Shown one piece after another: positions 35,676-47,678 of a DNA stretch of 64,000 nucleotides (positions are counted from its first letter, which is position 1; each line of letters starts with the position of its first letter). The stretch is taken from NCBI RefSeq assembly GCF_006402735.1, contig NZ_CP017174.1, positions 9,252,448 to 9,316,447 on the forward strand, given 5' to 3'. The notes under the pieces were generated by a model. That model ran no database searches, was not told the DNA's origin, and saw nothing but the letters and a program-made list of their open reading frames with translations. Both the position numbers and the translations under genes were made by a program. The stretch is from Myxococcus xanthus (lineage in GTDB: Bacteria > Myxococcota > Myxococcia > Myxococcales > Myxococcaceae).

Positions 35676-36811
35676 GAGGCCCATCGGTTCAGCCGATGAA
35701 GAACCACTGTCCCCGGCTGCCTTCGCTACGTCCCCAATGGGTTGTCGCGCGCACCACGCCAACACCTGGGTCCAAGCCAGGCACTCGTGTCACGAGCACC
35801 ATCACGGCCTGAACTGGGACCGTGCCGCGCGTCGCGAGCATGAATCCGCGAACTCGGTCACCGCTGCTGCCCGCGAGCAGCGCAGTCAGCCACCCACACG
35901 CAGCCGGACTTGAAGGACCACAAGAAGGCGAGCCACGGCACCCACCGAACCCACTGGTGGCGTGCGGGCTCATGACCACCATGAAGCCCTAAGCAGCACC
36001 GCGCACGAAGTAGCCGAACGCGAAGCTCCATCCCGGGTGTCCTCGTGACCTCAATCCAGCCTTCAACTGAGCGCAGCCGGGGAGACTTCGCGCCCCAACG
36101 AGACGGCATCGCCGAGACGGACATGCGATGCACCTTCATCCATCCGAAGCCTCGAAGCCTCACGGAGACAGACCGCTCCGCACAGGACGGACGCGTAGCC
36201 CCGTGTGCACGAAACCGCGGCGAGGATGCACGTCGTCGTCACCCCATCCCGACTTGCATCAAGTTCCCCACGAGGCACCGTGTCGCGACGTTCGCTCGCG
36301 CCCGATGCGCAGACTGTCCCAATGCCAGGAGCACGGATGCAGCGTTCAGGATGACGGCATGCCCGCTGGCAGCATCAAGGACGTGAGCCTCTTCCGTGCG
36401 ATGAAGTCGACCCGCTCGTCGCATGCACGCCGACCAGGCGCTGGCCCGGCTGTCCGGTCAGCGTGGCCTTCAGCTCGGCCTCTCTTCACGGACATCGCCT
36501 TCGAACAAGCTCGCCCTAGGAGGCAGCGCACTGCAGACCCATGTTGAGAACGCAGCCTCGCGCGCGCATCCACCACCGCTCGCGGAGCAGTGACTCACGT
36601 CGGACTGCGAAGCGCCGTTACGGAAATCAGATGCGGGCGGCTCTCAGCCCGCAGCCAGGCAAGCAGCTCCACTGGCACACGGACTCCGTGCATCCGACGG
36701 CACGAGCGTTGTCCTGCCTGCTCAAGAGAAGTGAGCCGACCGAGCCCACGCAGCGCTCCATCAACAGCCCGCGCCTCGACATGCACCTCGATGAACAGTG
36801 ACGCGGCCGTG

Positions 36812-37024
36812 GTGGTGCATCAACCAACCGCCCGTCGCCCTTCATGCAGCGACCAACGTGCAGCGCAGACTTCCAACGATGCGCTCAAGTCGCTGCGAGC
36901 AAGGTCATGCACCGAGCGTGGCGCTTCACCATCCAACCGCTCGCCCCCTGCACCGAGCGATCGACTTGCAGCTTCGATTGCCGGCCTTGCTTCCGAGCCA
37001 CTGTGAACAAGGACGTGCACCAGG
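36812..37024. repeat. Two-unit diverged tandem repeat, about 106 bp
   Basis: Unit 1 begins GTGGTGCATC at 36812 and unit 2 GTGGCGCTTC at 36918; both share the blocks CAACCG, ACTTGCAGC or ACGTGCAGC, and a GAGCAAGG/GAACAAGG tail. A further related GAGCAAGC segment occurs near 37287. It is in the same gene-free zone as the parS arrays but has no visible parS core. Confidence 0.55.
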
Positions 37025-37395
37025 CAGGGCCGCGTCCCCTCCCCTGCTAGCGCCGCTGGAGTCATCCGCATCAAGTCGGGCAGTCAGTCGTGGGGAATCC
37101 GCGTCGGCTCAGCTGCCGTCGCGAGTTGCTGGACACATCAGCAGGCACGCTCGTGGAGGTGCACGGAGTCGCGCTTGTTACGACACGGCGCCTGCTCGCT
37201 GCTTGGACCTGCCCGTGGAGGCGACTGTCGCGATACAGCAACGCTCGCCGCCACCACGGACGCACGAATGATGCGCCCGCGTCGTTGTGAGCAAGCGCGC
37301 GCTGCCCCATTCGTCATCGGCGGTTCAACGCCAACGCGGGGCGCGAGGTGCGCGCATCCAGTTCGACACGCCCACCACGCGCCCGCGGAAACAGT

Positions 37396-38052
37396 TCAGG
37401 AACGCGGAGCAACAGGCTCCACGAAGTACGTCTGTTTGGGCCGTGGGTCCGCCTCGTAGGCATCAGCGAATGCGTGAGCACCCTGCTCACTCTGAAGCCG
37501 AGCCACCTCCGCGCGATTGCCGTGCTCATCCTGACGGATGACGGCCCAGTCCTTTCGCGCGGGTTCCCCAGGGGCCGGCGTGCCGCGGAACTCGACGTAA
37601 TACGACTGCTTGTGCGCACGCTCTTCGAGGATGCGCGCGAAGCACGCCACATGCGCGCGCTCGGGCGACAGCGCGACGTCGTAGCGATTGCCCGTCTCAT
37701 CCATGCGCGTGACTGCCCAGCCTTCACGCGGGAGCGGGAGCCCCGCGTCCGCTCTCCATTCCACGACCTCGTCCTTCAACCCCAGGTGGGCCATGGCGTG
37801 GTCGACTTCCAAGGGCTCGATGAAGACATGGAACCGGTCGGCCTCTCGCAGCGAGACGACCACCAACTCGAGCCCACACTCGCTGCGCCAACCCCAGTGC
37901 GCCTCCAGGAAGCGACCCTCATCGCGAGTCACCACGAGATGTGGCGGGCCCCACTGGCGCTCGAAGCTGGAGCGCGAGGCCTTCAACGTGACGGCGTGAG
38001 CATGACGCTCGAACAACCAGACGCGAGGACGGTCCGTCGGAAGCGGCTTCAT
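37396..38052 (-). CDS. Hypothetical protein with an internal tandem duplication
   Basis: ATG 38052 has GGAGG nine bases upstream and gives 218 residues; longer frames to 38088 are less likely. Residues 112-154 and 169-212 are related units (each starts WAVxRxDExGNR and ends in an aromatic then VE), so the C-terminal half arose by duplication of a ~45-residue domain. The N-terminal ~105 residues are unrelated. No known family is recognised. It follows rsmG on the same strand and may be its operon partner. Confidence 0.75.
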   Translation of the reverse strand: MKPLPTDRPRVWLFERHAHAVTLKASRSSFERQWGPPHLVVTRDEGRFLEAHWGWRSECGLELVVVSLREADRFHVFIEPLEVDHAMAHLGLKDEVVEWRADAGLPLPREGWAVTRMDETGNRYDVALSPERAHVACFARILEERAHKQSYYVEFRGTPAPGEPARKDWAVIRQDEHGNRAEVARLQSEQGAHAFADAYEADPRPKQTYFVEPVAPRS

Positions 38053-38232
38053 GCGTGGCACCTCCGCCGTGAAACCTAACGAGGCCACCGGCTCGCGCCA
38101 CCCTTCCCTCCCGGTGGGATGCGCGCCGCTGAAGTCACTCAGCAGCGCCGTGCATCCTCGGGAGGAAACACCGCCGTGTCACGCTGCCCGGAATCACCCA
38201 CGGGCCGGCGCGCACGGCGGCACTCCCCTCCC

Positions 38233-38886
38233 CTACTCCTTGGCGAACACCGCCACCTGGCGCTCGGCGCCGGAGAACGGCAGCCGGTACGCCCGCGCGG
38301 ACACGACGCGCAGTTGCCGCTCCGCCGCGCGCGCCGCCAGCTCCGCGTCCGTCTGCGCCTTGCCGAGCATCGCCACCACGCGCCCGCCCGGCTCGACGTA
38401 CGCGGGCGCCAGCGCGAGCCAATCCGGCAGGTCCATGAAGGCGCGCGCAATCAGCACCTCGGCGCGCGGAATCCCTTCCGTCTCCGGCTGGCCTTCCGCA
38501 CGCGCGTGCAGACCGCGCACTCCTTGCAAACCCAGGCTCGCCGCCGCGGCCTTGATGAACGCGACCTTCTTGCCCACCGTGTCCACCAGCGTGACGCCCA
38601 GCGCCGGCAGCGCGAGCTTCAATGGCAGACCCGGGAAGCCCGCGCCCGCACCCAAGTCGAGCAACGTCGCCGCGCCCGTCACCTCCGGCAACACCGCGAG
38701 CGAATCCAGGAAGTGCTTCTCCAGCACCTCCTCCGGCGCCGTAATCGCCGTGAGGTTCACCTTCGCGTTCCACTTGAGCAGCTCGCTCATCAACCGCTGG
38801 AGCCGCGGCCCCAGGTCCGCCGCCACCGTCACTCCCAGCGCCCGGCACCCCGCCGCGAGCTGATCCTCGAACCGCGCGTTATCCAC
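38233..38886 (-). CDS. rsmG: 16S rRNA (guanine-N7)-methyltransferase RsmG
   Basis: The 217-residue product starts at GTG 38886 and carries RsmG/GidB features: LLKWNAKVNLTAI and the SAM-binding LLDLGAGAGFPGLPL with a following VDTVGKKVAFIK. It methylates N7 of G527 in 16S rRNA. A DnaA-box sequence overlaps its start codon on the plus strand. The mnmG gene lies 98 bp upstream, the classic gidA-gidB order. Confidence 0.95.
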   Translation of the reverse strand: MDNARFEDQLAAGCRALGVTVAADLGPRLQRLMSELLKWNAKVNLTAITAPEEVLEKHFLDSLAVLPEVTGAATLLDLGAGAGFPGLPLKLALPALGVTLVDTVGKKVAFIKAAAASLGLQGVRGLHARAEGQPETEGIPRAEVLIARAFMDLPDWLALAPAYVEPGGRVVAMLGKAQTDAELAARAAERQLRVVSARAYRLPFSGAERQVAVFAKE

Positions 38887-38887
38887 A
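38879..38887. promoter_or_regulatory. DnaA box (TTATCCACA)
   Basis: Exact match to the DnaA-box consensus, overlapping the rsmG start codon. Confidence 0.6.
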
Positions 38888-38962
38888 AGCCCTCCGCGTC
38901 AAACCTACCTGCAACCCACTGGAATCATTCAGGAGACTGCAAGGCCTAAAGTTTCCCACACG

Positions 38963-38971
38963 TTGTCCACA
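38963..38971. promoter_or_regulatory. DnaA box (TTGTCCACA)
   Basis: The form common in GC-rich genomes. It lies between rsmG and mnmG; a weaker match (TTTCCCACA) sits just before it at 38952-38960. Confidence 0.55.
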
Positions 38972-38984
38972 GCCCCTTATTTGA

Positions 38985-40832
38985 TCAGTCCTCGGGCTGC
39001 GAGCAGACTGTGGGCGCCCCTGCTCCGCGCTTGAGCGCCACCAGCAGCAGCGACACCGCGGCGGGCGTCAGCCCCGGAATCCGGCGAGCCTGCCCCACCG
39101 TCCCCGGACGATGCGCGGTCAGCTTCTCCACCGCCTCCGAACTCAGCCCCCGCACCTCATGGAAACGGTAGCCCTCCGGAATCCGCCACCGGTCCGTGGA
39201 CTCGGCCTCGCGCGCCGCGGCCCTCGCGGCCTGGGCCACATAGCCCTCGTACTTCACCTCGACCTCCACCTCCTCGGCGACGTCGGGTGACAGCACCGGC
39301 CAGTCCTCGCGGCCTTCGCCCAACTGCGCGTATGTCACCTCCGGCCGCCGCAGCCGCGCCGCCAGCCCGGTGCGCTTCAGCCGCGCCACCTCCTCCGTCA
39401 CCGCGCGGCCTCGCGCCTCCGCTCGCTCCAGGGCCTCGCGCGGCAGCAGCCCCACCCGGTGCCCGTGACGGGCCAGCCGCAGGTCCGCGTTGCCCTCGCG
39501 CAGCTTCAGCCGGTGCTCGGAGCGGCTGGTGAACATGCGGAACGGCTCCTCCACGCCCTTGGTCACCAGGTCATCCACCAGCACCGCGCCGTGGGCCTCG
39601 TCGCGGCCCGGCAGGAGCGGCGGCTCGCCCTTCATCTGGAGCGCCGCGTTGATGCCGGCCCACAGGCCCTGGAAGGCGGCCTCCTCGTAGCCCGAGGTGC
39701 CGTTGAGCTGCCCCGCGAAGTACAGGCCGACAATGGCCTTCGTCTCCAGCGTGGCCTTGAGCTGTGTGGGCGGCGCGTAGTCGTACTCCACCGCGTAGCC
39801 GAAGCGGACCACCTCCACCTGCTCCAGGCCCGGAATGGTGCGCAGGAAGGTGAGCTGCACGTCCGCCGGCAGGCTCGTGGACAGGCCCGCCGGGTACACC
39901 AGCGGCGACGTGGGCCCCTCCGGCTCCAGGAACACCTGGTGCTTCTCGCGCGAGGCGAAGCGCACCACCTTGTCCTCCAGTGACGGGCAGTAGCGCGGCC
40001 CCCGGCCGACGATGTCCCCCTGGAACAGCGGCGAACGGTGCAGGTTGTCGCGCAGCACCGCGTGCGTGCGCGGCGTCGTCGCCGTGAGCGCGCACGTCAC
40101 CGAGGGCTGACGGGGAAACGGCATCCCGCCCTCCCCTTCCACCTGGGTGCGCCAGGAGAAAGGCCGCACGCGGGTGTCCCCCGGCTGCGGCTCCAGCGCG
40201 TCCCAGTCGATGCTCGCGCGCGCCAGCCGCGCCGGCGTGCCCGTCTTGAAGCGGCCCAGGGTGAAGCCCAGCGCGCGCAGCGACTCCGACAGCCCGCGCG
40301 CCGCGTCGTCACCCAGACGGCCGCCGACTTCCTTCTGCTCGCCCACGTGCATCAGCGCCTGGAGGAAGGTGCCCGTGGTGAGCAGCACCGCGGAGGCGGA
40401 CACCTGCGTGCCGTCCCCCAGCACCACGCCTTCCACCCGGCCTCCGCCAGCCACCAGCGCTGCGACTTCGCCCTCGCGCACCGTGAGGTTCGGCTGAGAG
40501 AAGAGCACCGCCTGCATGCCGGCCGCGTAGGCATCCCGGTCACACAGCAGGCGCGAGGCCTGCACCGCGGGCCCCTTGGAGGCGTTCAGCGTCTTGAAGT
40601 GCGTGCCCACCTTGTCGGCCGCGCGCCCCATCTCTCCGCCGAGCGCATCCAGCTCTCGCACCAGATGGCCCTTGGCCGTGCCACCCACCGCCGGGTTGCA
40701 GCTCAACACCGCCGAGCGCTCGCGCTTCAGCGTCAGGCCCAACGTGGCCAATCCCATCCGCGCGCAGGCGAGCGCCGCCTCACTGCCCGCATGGCCCAGC
40801 CCCACCACGATGACGTCGTACCGGAGTCCCAT
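38985..40832 (-). CDS. mnmG: tRNA uridine 5-carboxymethylaminomethyl modification enzyme MnmG (GidA)
   Basis: The 615-residue product has the FAD Rossmann start YDVIVVGLGHAGSEAALACARMG, the MnmG Cys/Gly motifs LSCNPAVGGTAKGHLVRE and GRFKTGTPARL, and the C-terminal domain with LTPAAVSLLL. With MnmE it adds the cmnm5 group to wobble uridine of certain tRNAs. Mutants in M. xanthus-type bacteria are linked to stress and development. It is followed by rsmG. Confidence 0.96.
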   Translation of the reverse strand: MGLRYDVIVVGLGHAGSEAALACARMGLATLGLTLKRERSAVLSCNPAVGGTAKGHLVRELDALGGEMGRAADKVGTHFKTLNASKGPAVQASRLLCDRDAYAAGMQAVLFSQPNLTVREGEVAALVAGGGRVEGVVLGDGTQVSASAVLLTTGTFLQALMHVGEQKEVGGRLGDDAARGLSESLRALGFTLGRFKTGTPARLARASIDWDALEPQPGDTRVRPFSWRTQVEGEGGMPFPRQPSVTCALTATTPRTHAVLRDNLHRSPLFQGDIVGRGPRYCPSLEDKVVRFASREKHQVFLEPEGPTSPLVYPAGLSTSLPADVQLTFLRTIPGLEQVEVVRFGYAVEYDYAPPTQLKATLETKAIVGLYFAGQLNGTSGYEEAAFQGLWAGINAALQMKGEPPLLPGRDEAHGAVLVDDLVTKGVEEPFRMFTSRSEHRLKLREGNADLRLARHGHRVGLLPREALERAEARGRAVTEEVARLKRTGLAARLRRPEVTYAQLGEGREDWPVLSPDVAEEVEVEVKYEGYVAQAARAAAREAESTDRWRIPEGYRFHEVRGLSSEAVEKLTAHRPGTVGQARRIPGLTPAAVSLLLVALKRGAGAPTVCSQPED

Positions 40833-41587
40833 GTCTCACGAAGGTCGCGGGCGACACGGGCAGGCTGACCTGCCCCGCCGCCGTTTCGCGCCTTCGTATG
40901 GCGCCCAACCCGGGCCCTTGGCAAGCAAAGGCCCCCGAGAGAGGCAGGGCACCCGATGGAGCGAGCGCCCTGCCCTGCCCTCGTTCGAGAATTTACGGAA
41001 GCGCGCGAGGCAGGCAGTGGGAGGGGATGAGGCGCTGTCTGCCTCGCGCGCACCGGCCACCTGGCGGAAGGTCGGGCCCGGCTTTCGAGCCGGACCGCGC
41101 CCCCCGTCCCGGGCGGCAAAAAACCAAATCGTCGCGTGGTGAGAAAGGAATGGCGCCGCCCGCCCCCCCGGGTTGACGGCACCTCCCCGCTCAACGGACC
41201 CGAAGGCCCGCCCCACGCTGGCGCGGCCCCCGACCCCCATGGCCAGGGCACCGCGCTTCTCCCCCGCGCGCGGCGTCACCTCTCCGCCGCGCGCGGGGGA
41301 ATCGGGTGTCGCGTACACGGATGGGTGGACTCGCTCCGTGCGGTGAGGGCGCAGTGGCGAAATCAAGCTCGGGCCGCCAGGGCCCGACACCTTCGTGTGC
41401 GCGACGGGAAAAGGAATAACCCGGGGGTCTGACATGCCGATGGCGGCCTACGAGGCTGCTCGCCGGTGGTGTGTACAGCCATGGCGTTCCCTTCCAGCAA
41501 TCGTGCTTCTGGGCGCGCGGCACATTCACGGTGCGGAGCCGGGGAGCCGGTTATTCGCCGGGGCTCGGCCATCGGCCCAGGGAGTCC
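40833..41587. other. Intergenic region between mnmG and the Bcr/CflA exporter gene
   Basis: About 755 bp without a credible gene; apparent long frames on both strands lack ribosome sites and family similarity. It contains a 16-bp perfect hairpin (annotated) and a GGCAGGGC/GCCCTGCC stem at 40943-40974. Divergent promoters for mnmG and the exporter must lie here. Confidence 0.5.
41260..41300. repeat. Perfect 16-bp stem hairpin, 9-nt loop
   Basis: Arms 41260-41275 and 41285-41300 are exact reverse complements, almost all G/C (CG repeats), with loop TCACCTCTC. One of the strongest hairpins I noticed in the window, without a U tract. Confidence 0.7.
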
Positions 41588-42850
41588 ATGACCACGCCTT
41601 CGACCAAGTCCACTGAGAAGGGCACACTCGGCCTCGAGCTGCTGCTGGGAACGCTGACCGCGTTCGCACCGCTCTCCATCGACATGTATCTGCCGGCGCT
41701 GCCGCGCATCGCGGAGGACCTGCAATCCACCGCGCCCGCCATCCAGCTCACGCTCGCGTCGTGCTTCGCGGGACTGGCGCTGGGCCAGCTCTTCACGGGC
41801 CCGCTCATCGACCGCTTCGGGCGCACGCGTCCGCTCTACGCGGGCCTGGCGCTGTACATCCTGGGCTCGCTCGGCTGCGCGCTGGCACCGTCGGCTTCCA
41901 TGCTGGTGGCCATGCGCTTCGTGCAGGCGCTCGGTGGCTCGGTGGCATTGGTCGTTCCACGCGCCGTGGTGCGCGACTTGTGGTCCGGCGCCAACGCCGC
42001 GCGGACGATGTCGCGGCTGATGCTGGTCATGGGCGTGGCGCCCATCCTCGCGCCGCTGCTGGGCGGACTGGTGCTCCAGTATTCGGGATGGCGGGCCATC
42101 TTCGTGGTGCTGGCGGCGGTAGGCGCTGTGGCGCTGGCCTGCGTGCTGAAGTCGCTGCCGGAGACGGCGCCCCCGCACGTGGGTTCGCAGTCGATGCTCT
42201 CCCGGATGGGCGCATTGATGAAGGACCCGGACTTCGTGGGCCCCGCACTGGCCGGAGGCTTCGCGCAGGCGGGCATGTTCGCGTACATCGCGGGCTCGCC
42301 ATTCGTGTTCATCTCGCTGTATGGCATTCCGGAGGAGCACTTCGGCTGGTTCTTCGGCGTCAATGCGATGGGGTTGATTGCGGTGGCGCAGCTCAACCGC
42401 AAGCTGGTGACACACCTGCCGCTGCACCGGCTGCTGCGTCTGGCATTGAGCCTGTGCGTCGTCACGGCGGTGGCCGTGCTGGCGGTGGCGTGGACCGGCT
42501 TCATGGGCCTGTGGGGCATCGCCGTCACGCTGTTCTTCTTCGTGTCGGCCATGGGCCTGGTGGGACCCAACGCGGCTGCGATTGCACTGGAGCGGCATGC
42601 CGCGCGCGCGGGCATGGCGTCGGCCGCGCTGGGCGCGCTCCAGTTCACCGCGGCGGCCGGCGCATCGTGGGCCGTGAGCACGTTCAACAATGGCACCGCG
42701 ATGCCCATGGCCGGTGTCATGGCCGCCATGGCACTGCTTGCGTGGCTCGCCGCGTTCTTCGGGCTCCGGGCACGCACGCGCCAGCAGGGGGCAGGGGAGG
42801 GTGCCCAAACGCACGGGCCACGAATCGTGTCATCGTCCTCCGCGCCATGA
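41588..42850 (+). CDS. Bcr/CflA-type MFS drug efflux transporter
   Basis: The 420-residue product from ATG 41588 (GGAG before it) has 12 predicted membrane helices. Family marks are FAPLSIDMYLPALPRIA at the start, the antiporter-type LIDRFGRTRPLYAGL loop between helices 2 and 3, and RFVQALGGS, all typical of Bcr/CflA exporters for drugs such as bicyclomycin and chloramphenicol. It overlaps the next gene by 4 bp (ATGA), so the two are translated together. Actual substrate unknown. Confidence 0.88.
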   Translation: MTTPSTKSTEKGTLGLELLLGTLTAFAPLSIDMYLPALPRIAEDLQSTAPAIQLTLASCFAGLALGQLFTGPLIDRFGRTRPLYAGLALYILGSLGCALAPSASMLVAMRFVQALGGSVALVVPRAVVRDLWSGANAARTMSRLMLVMGVAPILAPLLGGLVLQYSGWRAIFVVLAAVGAVALACVLKSLPETAPPHVGSQSMLSRMGALMKDPDFVGPALAGGFAQAGMFAYIAGSPFVFISLYGIPEEHFGWFFGVNAMGLIAVAQLNRKLVTHLPLHRLLRLALSLCVVTAVAVLAVAWTGFMGLWGIAVTLFFFVSAMGLVGPNAAAIALERHAARAGMASAALGALQFTAAAGASWAVSTFNNGTAMPMAGVMAAMALLAWLAAFFGLRARTRQQGAGEGAQTHGPRIVSSSSAP

Positions 42851-43626
42851 CTTCCACCTCGCGCACCGTCCAGGGACCCACGGGCCAGCTCGCAGTCACC
42901 GACACTGGCAGTGGTGGCCTCCCCGTCGTCTTCGTCCACAGCAACGCCTCCCGTCGTGAGCAATGGGCCGCACAGCAAGCACACCTGAAACAGCGCTCCG
43001 TGTCGTTCGACCTGCGTGGCATGGGCGACTCGGAGCTCGACGCCCAGGGCCGCTACGGCGCCGAGGACATGGCCAATGACATCCACGCGGTGGCCACGGC
43101 CCTGGACCTGGAGCGCTTCGTCCTGGTGGGCCACAGCTTCGGCGGCTACGTCGCGGCGGAGTACGCCCGTGGCTGGCCCGAACGGCTCGCCGGGCTCGTC
43201 ATCGTGGATGCCGCGGGGACGATGCCACCGCTTCCGCCCGAACAGCTCCAAGGCTTCCACGAAGGCACACGTCCCGAGTCCTACCGCGCCTTCATGGACG
43301 CATGGTTCACGCCCATCCTCCAGAACGCGAAGCCACACACGCACGAGTCGGTGATGCGCTGGCTGCATGCCACGCCGCGCGAGGTGGTGGTCGGCGCGCT
43401 GGAGAGCATGCTCACGTTCAATTCGGACCGTGTGCTGGAACGCTACAAGGGCCCCCTCCACACGCTCGTCGTGGATGCCTTCATCCAGCCCAATGCCTAC
43501 CACCTCCTGTACCCGGGCACGCCGCACACCGTGTTCTCAGGTGTCAGCCATTGGCTGATGATGGATGCACCGGAGCGCTTCAACGCCGCGCTGGATGCAT
43601 TCCTCGCCACACTGGCGCCGCGTTGA
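42847..43626 (+). CDS. Alpha/beta hydrolase
   Basis: The 259-residue product starts at an ATGA overlap with the exporter. It has the alpha/beta-hydrolase oxyanion start VVFVHSNASRREQW and nucleophile elbow FVLVGHSFGGYVAA with Ser. His follows in GVSHWLMMDAPERF and an acidic residue is expected near LHTLVVDAF. It may detoxify or modify a compound that the exporter handles. Substrate unknown. Confidence 0.85.
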   Translation: MTSTSRTVQGPTGQLAVTDTGSGGLPVVFVHSNASRREQWAAQQAHLKQRSVSFDLRGMGDSELDAQGRYGAEDMANDIHAVATALDLERFVLVGHSFGGYVAAEYARGWPERLAGLVIVDAAGTMPPLPPEQLQGFHEGTRPESYRAFMDAWFTPILQNAKPHTHESVMRWLHATPREVVVGALESMLTFNSDRVLERYKGPLHTLVVDAFIQPNAYHLLYPGTPHTVFSGVSHWLMMDAPERFNAALDAFLATLAPR

Positions 43627-43806
43627 AGGAAAGGGGAGGGCGCGTCACATGCTTCGCACCGCGTCCTGGACTTCGCGCATGGCCATACATGCGAAACGTG
43701 ACGCGTCAGGAAATTCCCAGCACCCGATCCTCGACGGAGCGGTGTAGCCCGCTGCGTCAGGAAAGCAGGCACGGCCATTGCTGGGTTTCACATGCAGGAG
43801 GCTGCA

Positions 43807-44556
43807 ATGAGACGACTCCGCCGCACCTGCTTCGCGCTGGGGATTTCATTCGTCGTCACCGGATGCACCACCACGCTGTACAAACCCAATCAAATCAGCG
43901 CGCCGCTCCTGAGAGAGGAGGGTGAGCTGAAGGGAACACTCGGCAACAACAACCTCCAGGTGGCCTGGTCCCCACGCGAGGGCGTGGGCTTGCTGGCCCA
44001 GGGTTATTACGAGCGGTACGCGGAAGGGGAGCGCCGCGCGAACGGCGCGCTCGGTGAAGTGGGCGGCGGCCTCTACGGCACCTTCCTGGGAAACGCCGTG
44101 TGGGAGGCCTACGGCGGTCTGGGCTACGGCCAATCCACCGCGAGCGACCGGCTGGAAGCGAATGGCGCCATGCCCCGCGACGTCGGCTTCACGGCCCGCG
44201 CAGTGCGTGCCTTCATCCAACCGAACCTGGGCTACGTCACGCCCTACTTCGAGCTCGCGGGCTCGGTGCGCCTGTCCGCGGTGAAGTACGTCTCGCTCGA
44301 CGCGAACGGCTACACCGACGCGGAGCGCTCCCGCGAGTTCCTCGTGGCCGACGACGTGACGCGCCCCGTGTGGCTTTTCGCCGAGCCCGCCGTGACGGTG
44401 AAGGGCGGCTACAAGTGGGTGAAGGTCTACGCCCAGCGCGCGTGGGCGCTCAAGCTGGGTGGCAAGCCGCTTCCCCATGAGCGGGACAGCACGGTGGTGG
44501 GCCTCAGCGTGGACGTGGCCAGCTGGTACCACGATTTCCAATGGGGCTCCCGGTAA
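43807..44556 (+). CDS. Predicted outer-membrane-associated lipoprotein
   Basis: ATG 43807 has AGGAGG six bases upstream; the ATG at 43792 is a poorer start. The 249-residue product has a lipoprotein signal (SFVVTGCTTT). The mature part is beta-rich with many aromatic residues (YYERYAEG, GGGLYGTF, YELAGSVRL-like strands), as in small outer-membrane beta-barrels. No family assigned. Confidence 0.7.
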   Translation: MRRLRRTCFALGISFVVTGCTTTLYKPNQISAPLLREEGELKGTLGNNNLQVAWSPREGVGLLAQGYYERYAEGERRANGALGEVGGGLYGTFLGNAVWEAYGGLGYGQSTASDRLEANGAMPRDVGFTARAVRAFIQPNLGYVTPYFELAGSVRLSAVKYVSLDANGYTDAERSREFLVADDVTRPVWLFAEPAVTVKGGYKWVKVYAQRAWALKLGGKPLPHERDSTVVGLSVDVASWYHDFQWGSR

Positions 44557-44561
44557 CCAAA

Positions 44562-44594
44562 AGCCCCGCGGCGCCACAGGGGCACCGCGGGGCT
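44562..44594. terminator. Bidirectional Rho-independent-type terminator
   Basis: A perfect 10-bp stem (agccccgcgg 44562-44571 with ccgcggggct 44585-44594), 13-base loop, between convergent genes. On the minus strand it is followed by TTTTGG, so it suits the M16 peptidase gene; on the plus strand a weaker T run follows. Confidence 0.85.
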
Positions 44595-44626
44595 TGATTC
44601 CCTCACAGGGGTGACGGACTACGGCG

Positions 44627-47458
<2,832 letters not shown>

Positions 47459-47678
47459 GCGGTCCTCGCGGGTCGTCTGGGAGTGCACCGGCTTCTAACC
47501 CGAGATGTCCCCCGGGCCATCCCGAACGGTGGCACTCCGAGCAACCCGGCGTCGCGGACGTACCGTCACGCAGGGAAAGCACGGGGACGCGCAAGCATCG
47601 TCGCCCGCGCGCGTTAGTAGTAAGCACCCCTTGCCAGGGCCGTACCCTGTCTCTCCCGGGCATCAGGAGTCCCTTCGG

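Larger units (their letters stand above)
28983..37395. other. Near-origin, essentially gene-free parS/satellite region (about 8.4 kb)
   Basis: All six frames contain many overlapping open frames, typical of chance in very GC-rich DNA. None has conserved domains, ribosome-site support or consistent codon use, and the same repeated peptides (for example STWNT and FHVE) come from the parS repeats themselves. The region is built of diverged tandem repeats: units of about 96 bp (30.8-32.3 kb), a roughly 80-bp parS array (33.1-34.8 kb) and a 106-bp repeat (36.8-37.0 kb). It functions as the chromosomal ParB loading zone. Separate parts are annotated below. Confidence 0.75.

Noticed and set aside
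30900..35700. CRISPR-like array (short palindromic repeats at regular spacing)
   Set aside because: The repeats are the 14-bp parS palindrome, far shorter than CRISPR repeats, and the intervening DNA is itself repetitive rather than made of unique spacers. No cas genes are nearby.
29083..37395. Many long open frames (70-290 codons) in the parS region
   Set aside because: They overlap on several strands, lack ribosome sites and domains, and encode repeat-derived peptides. They are better explained by GC-rich chance frames.
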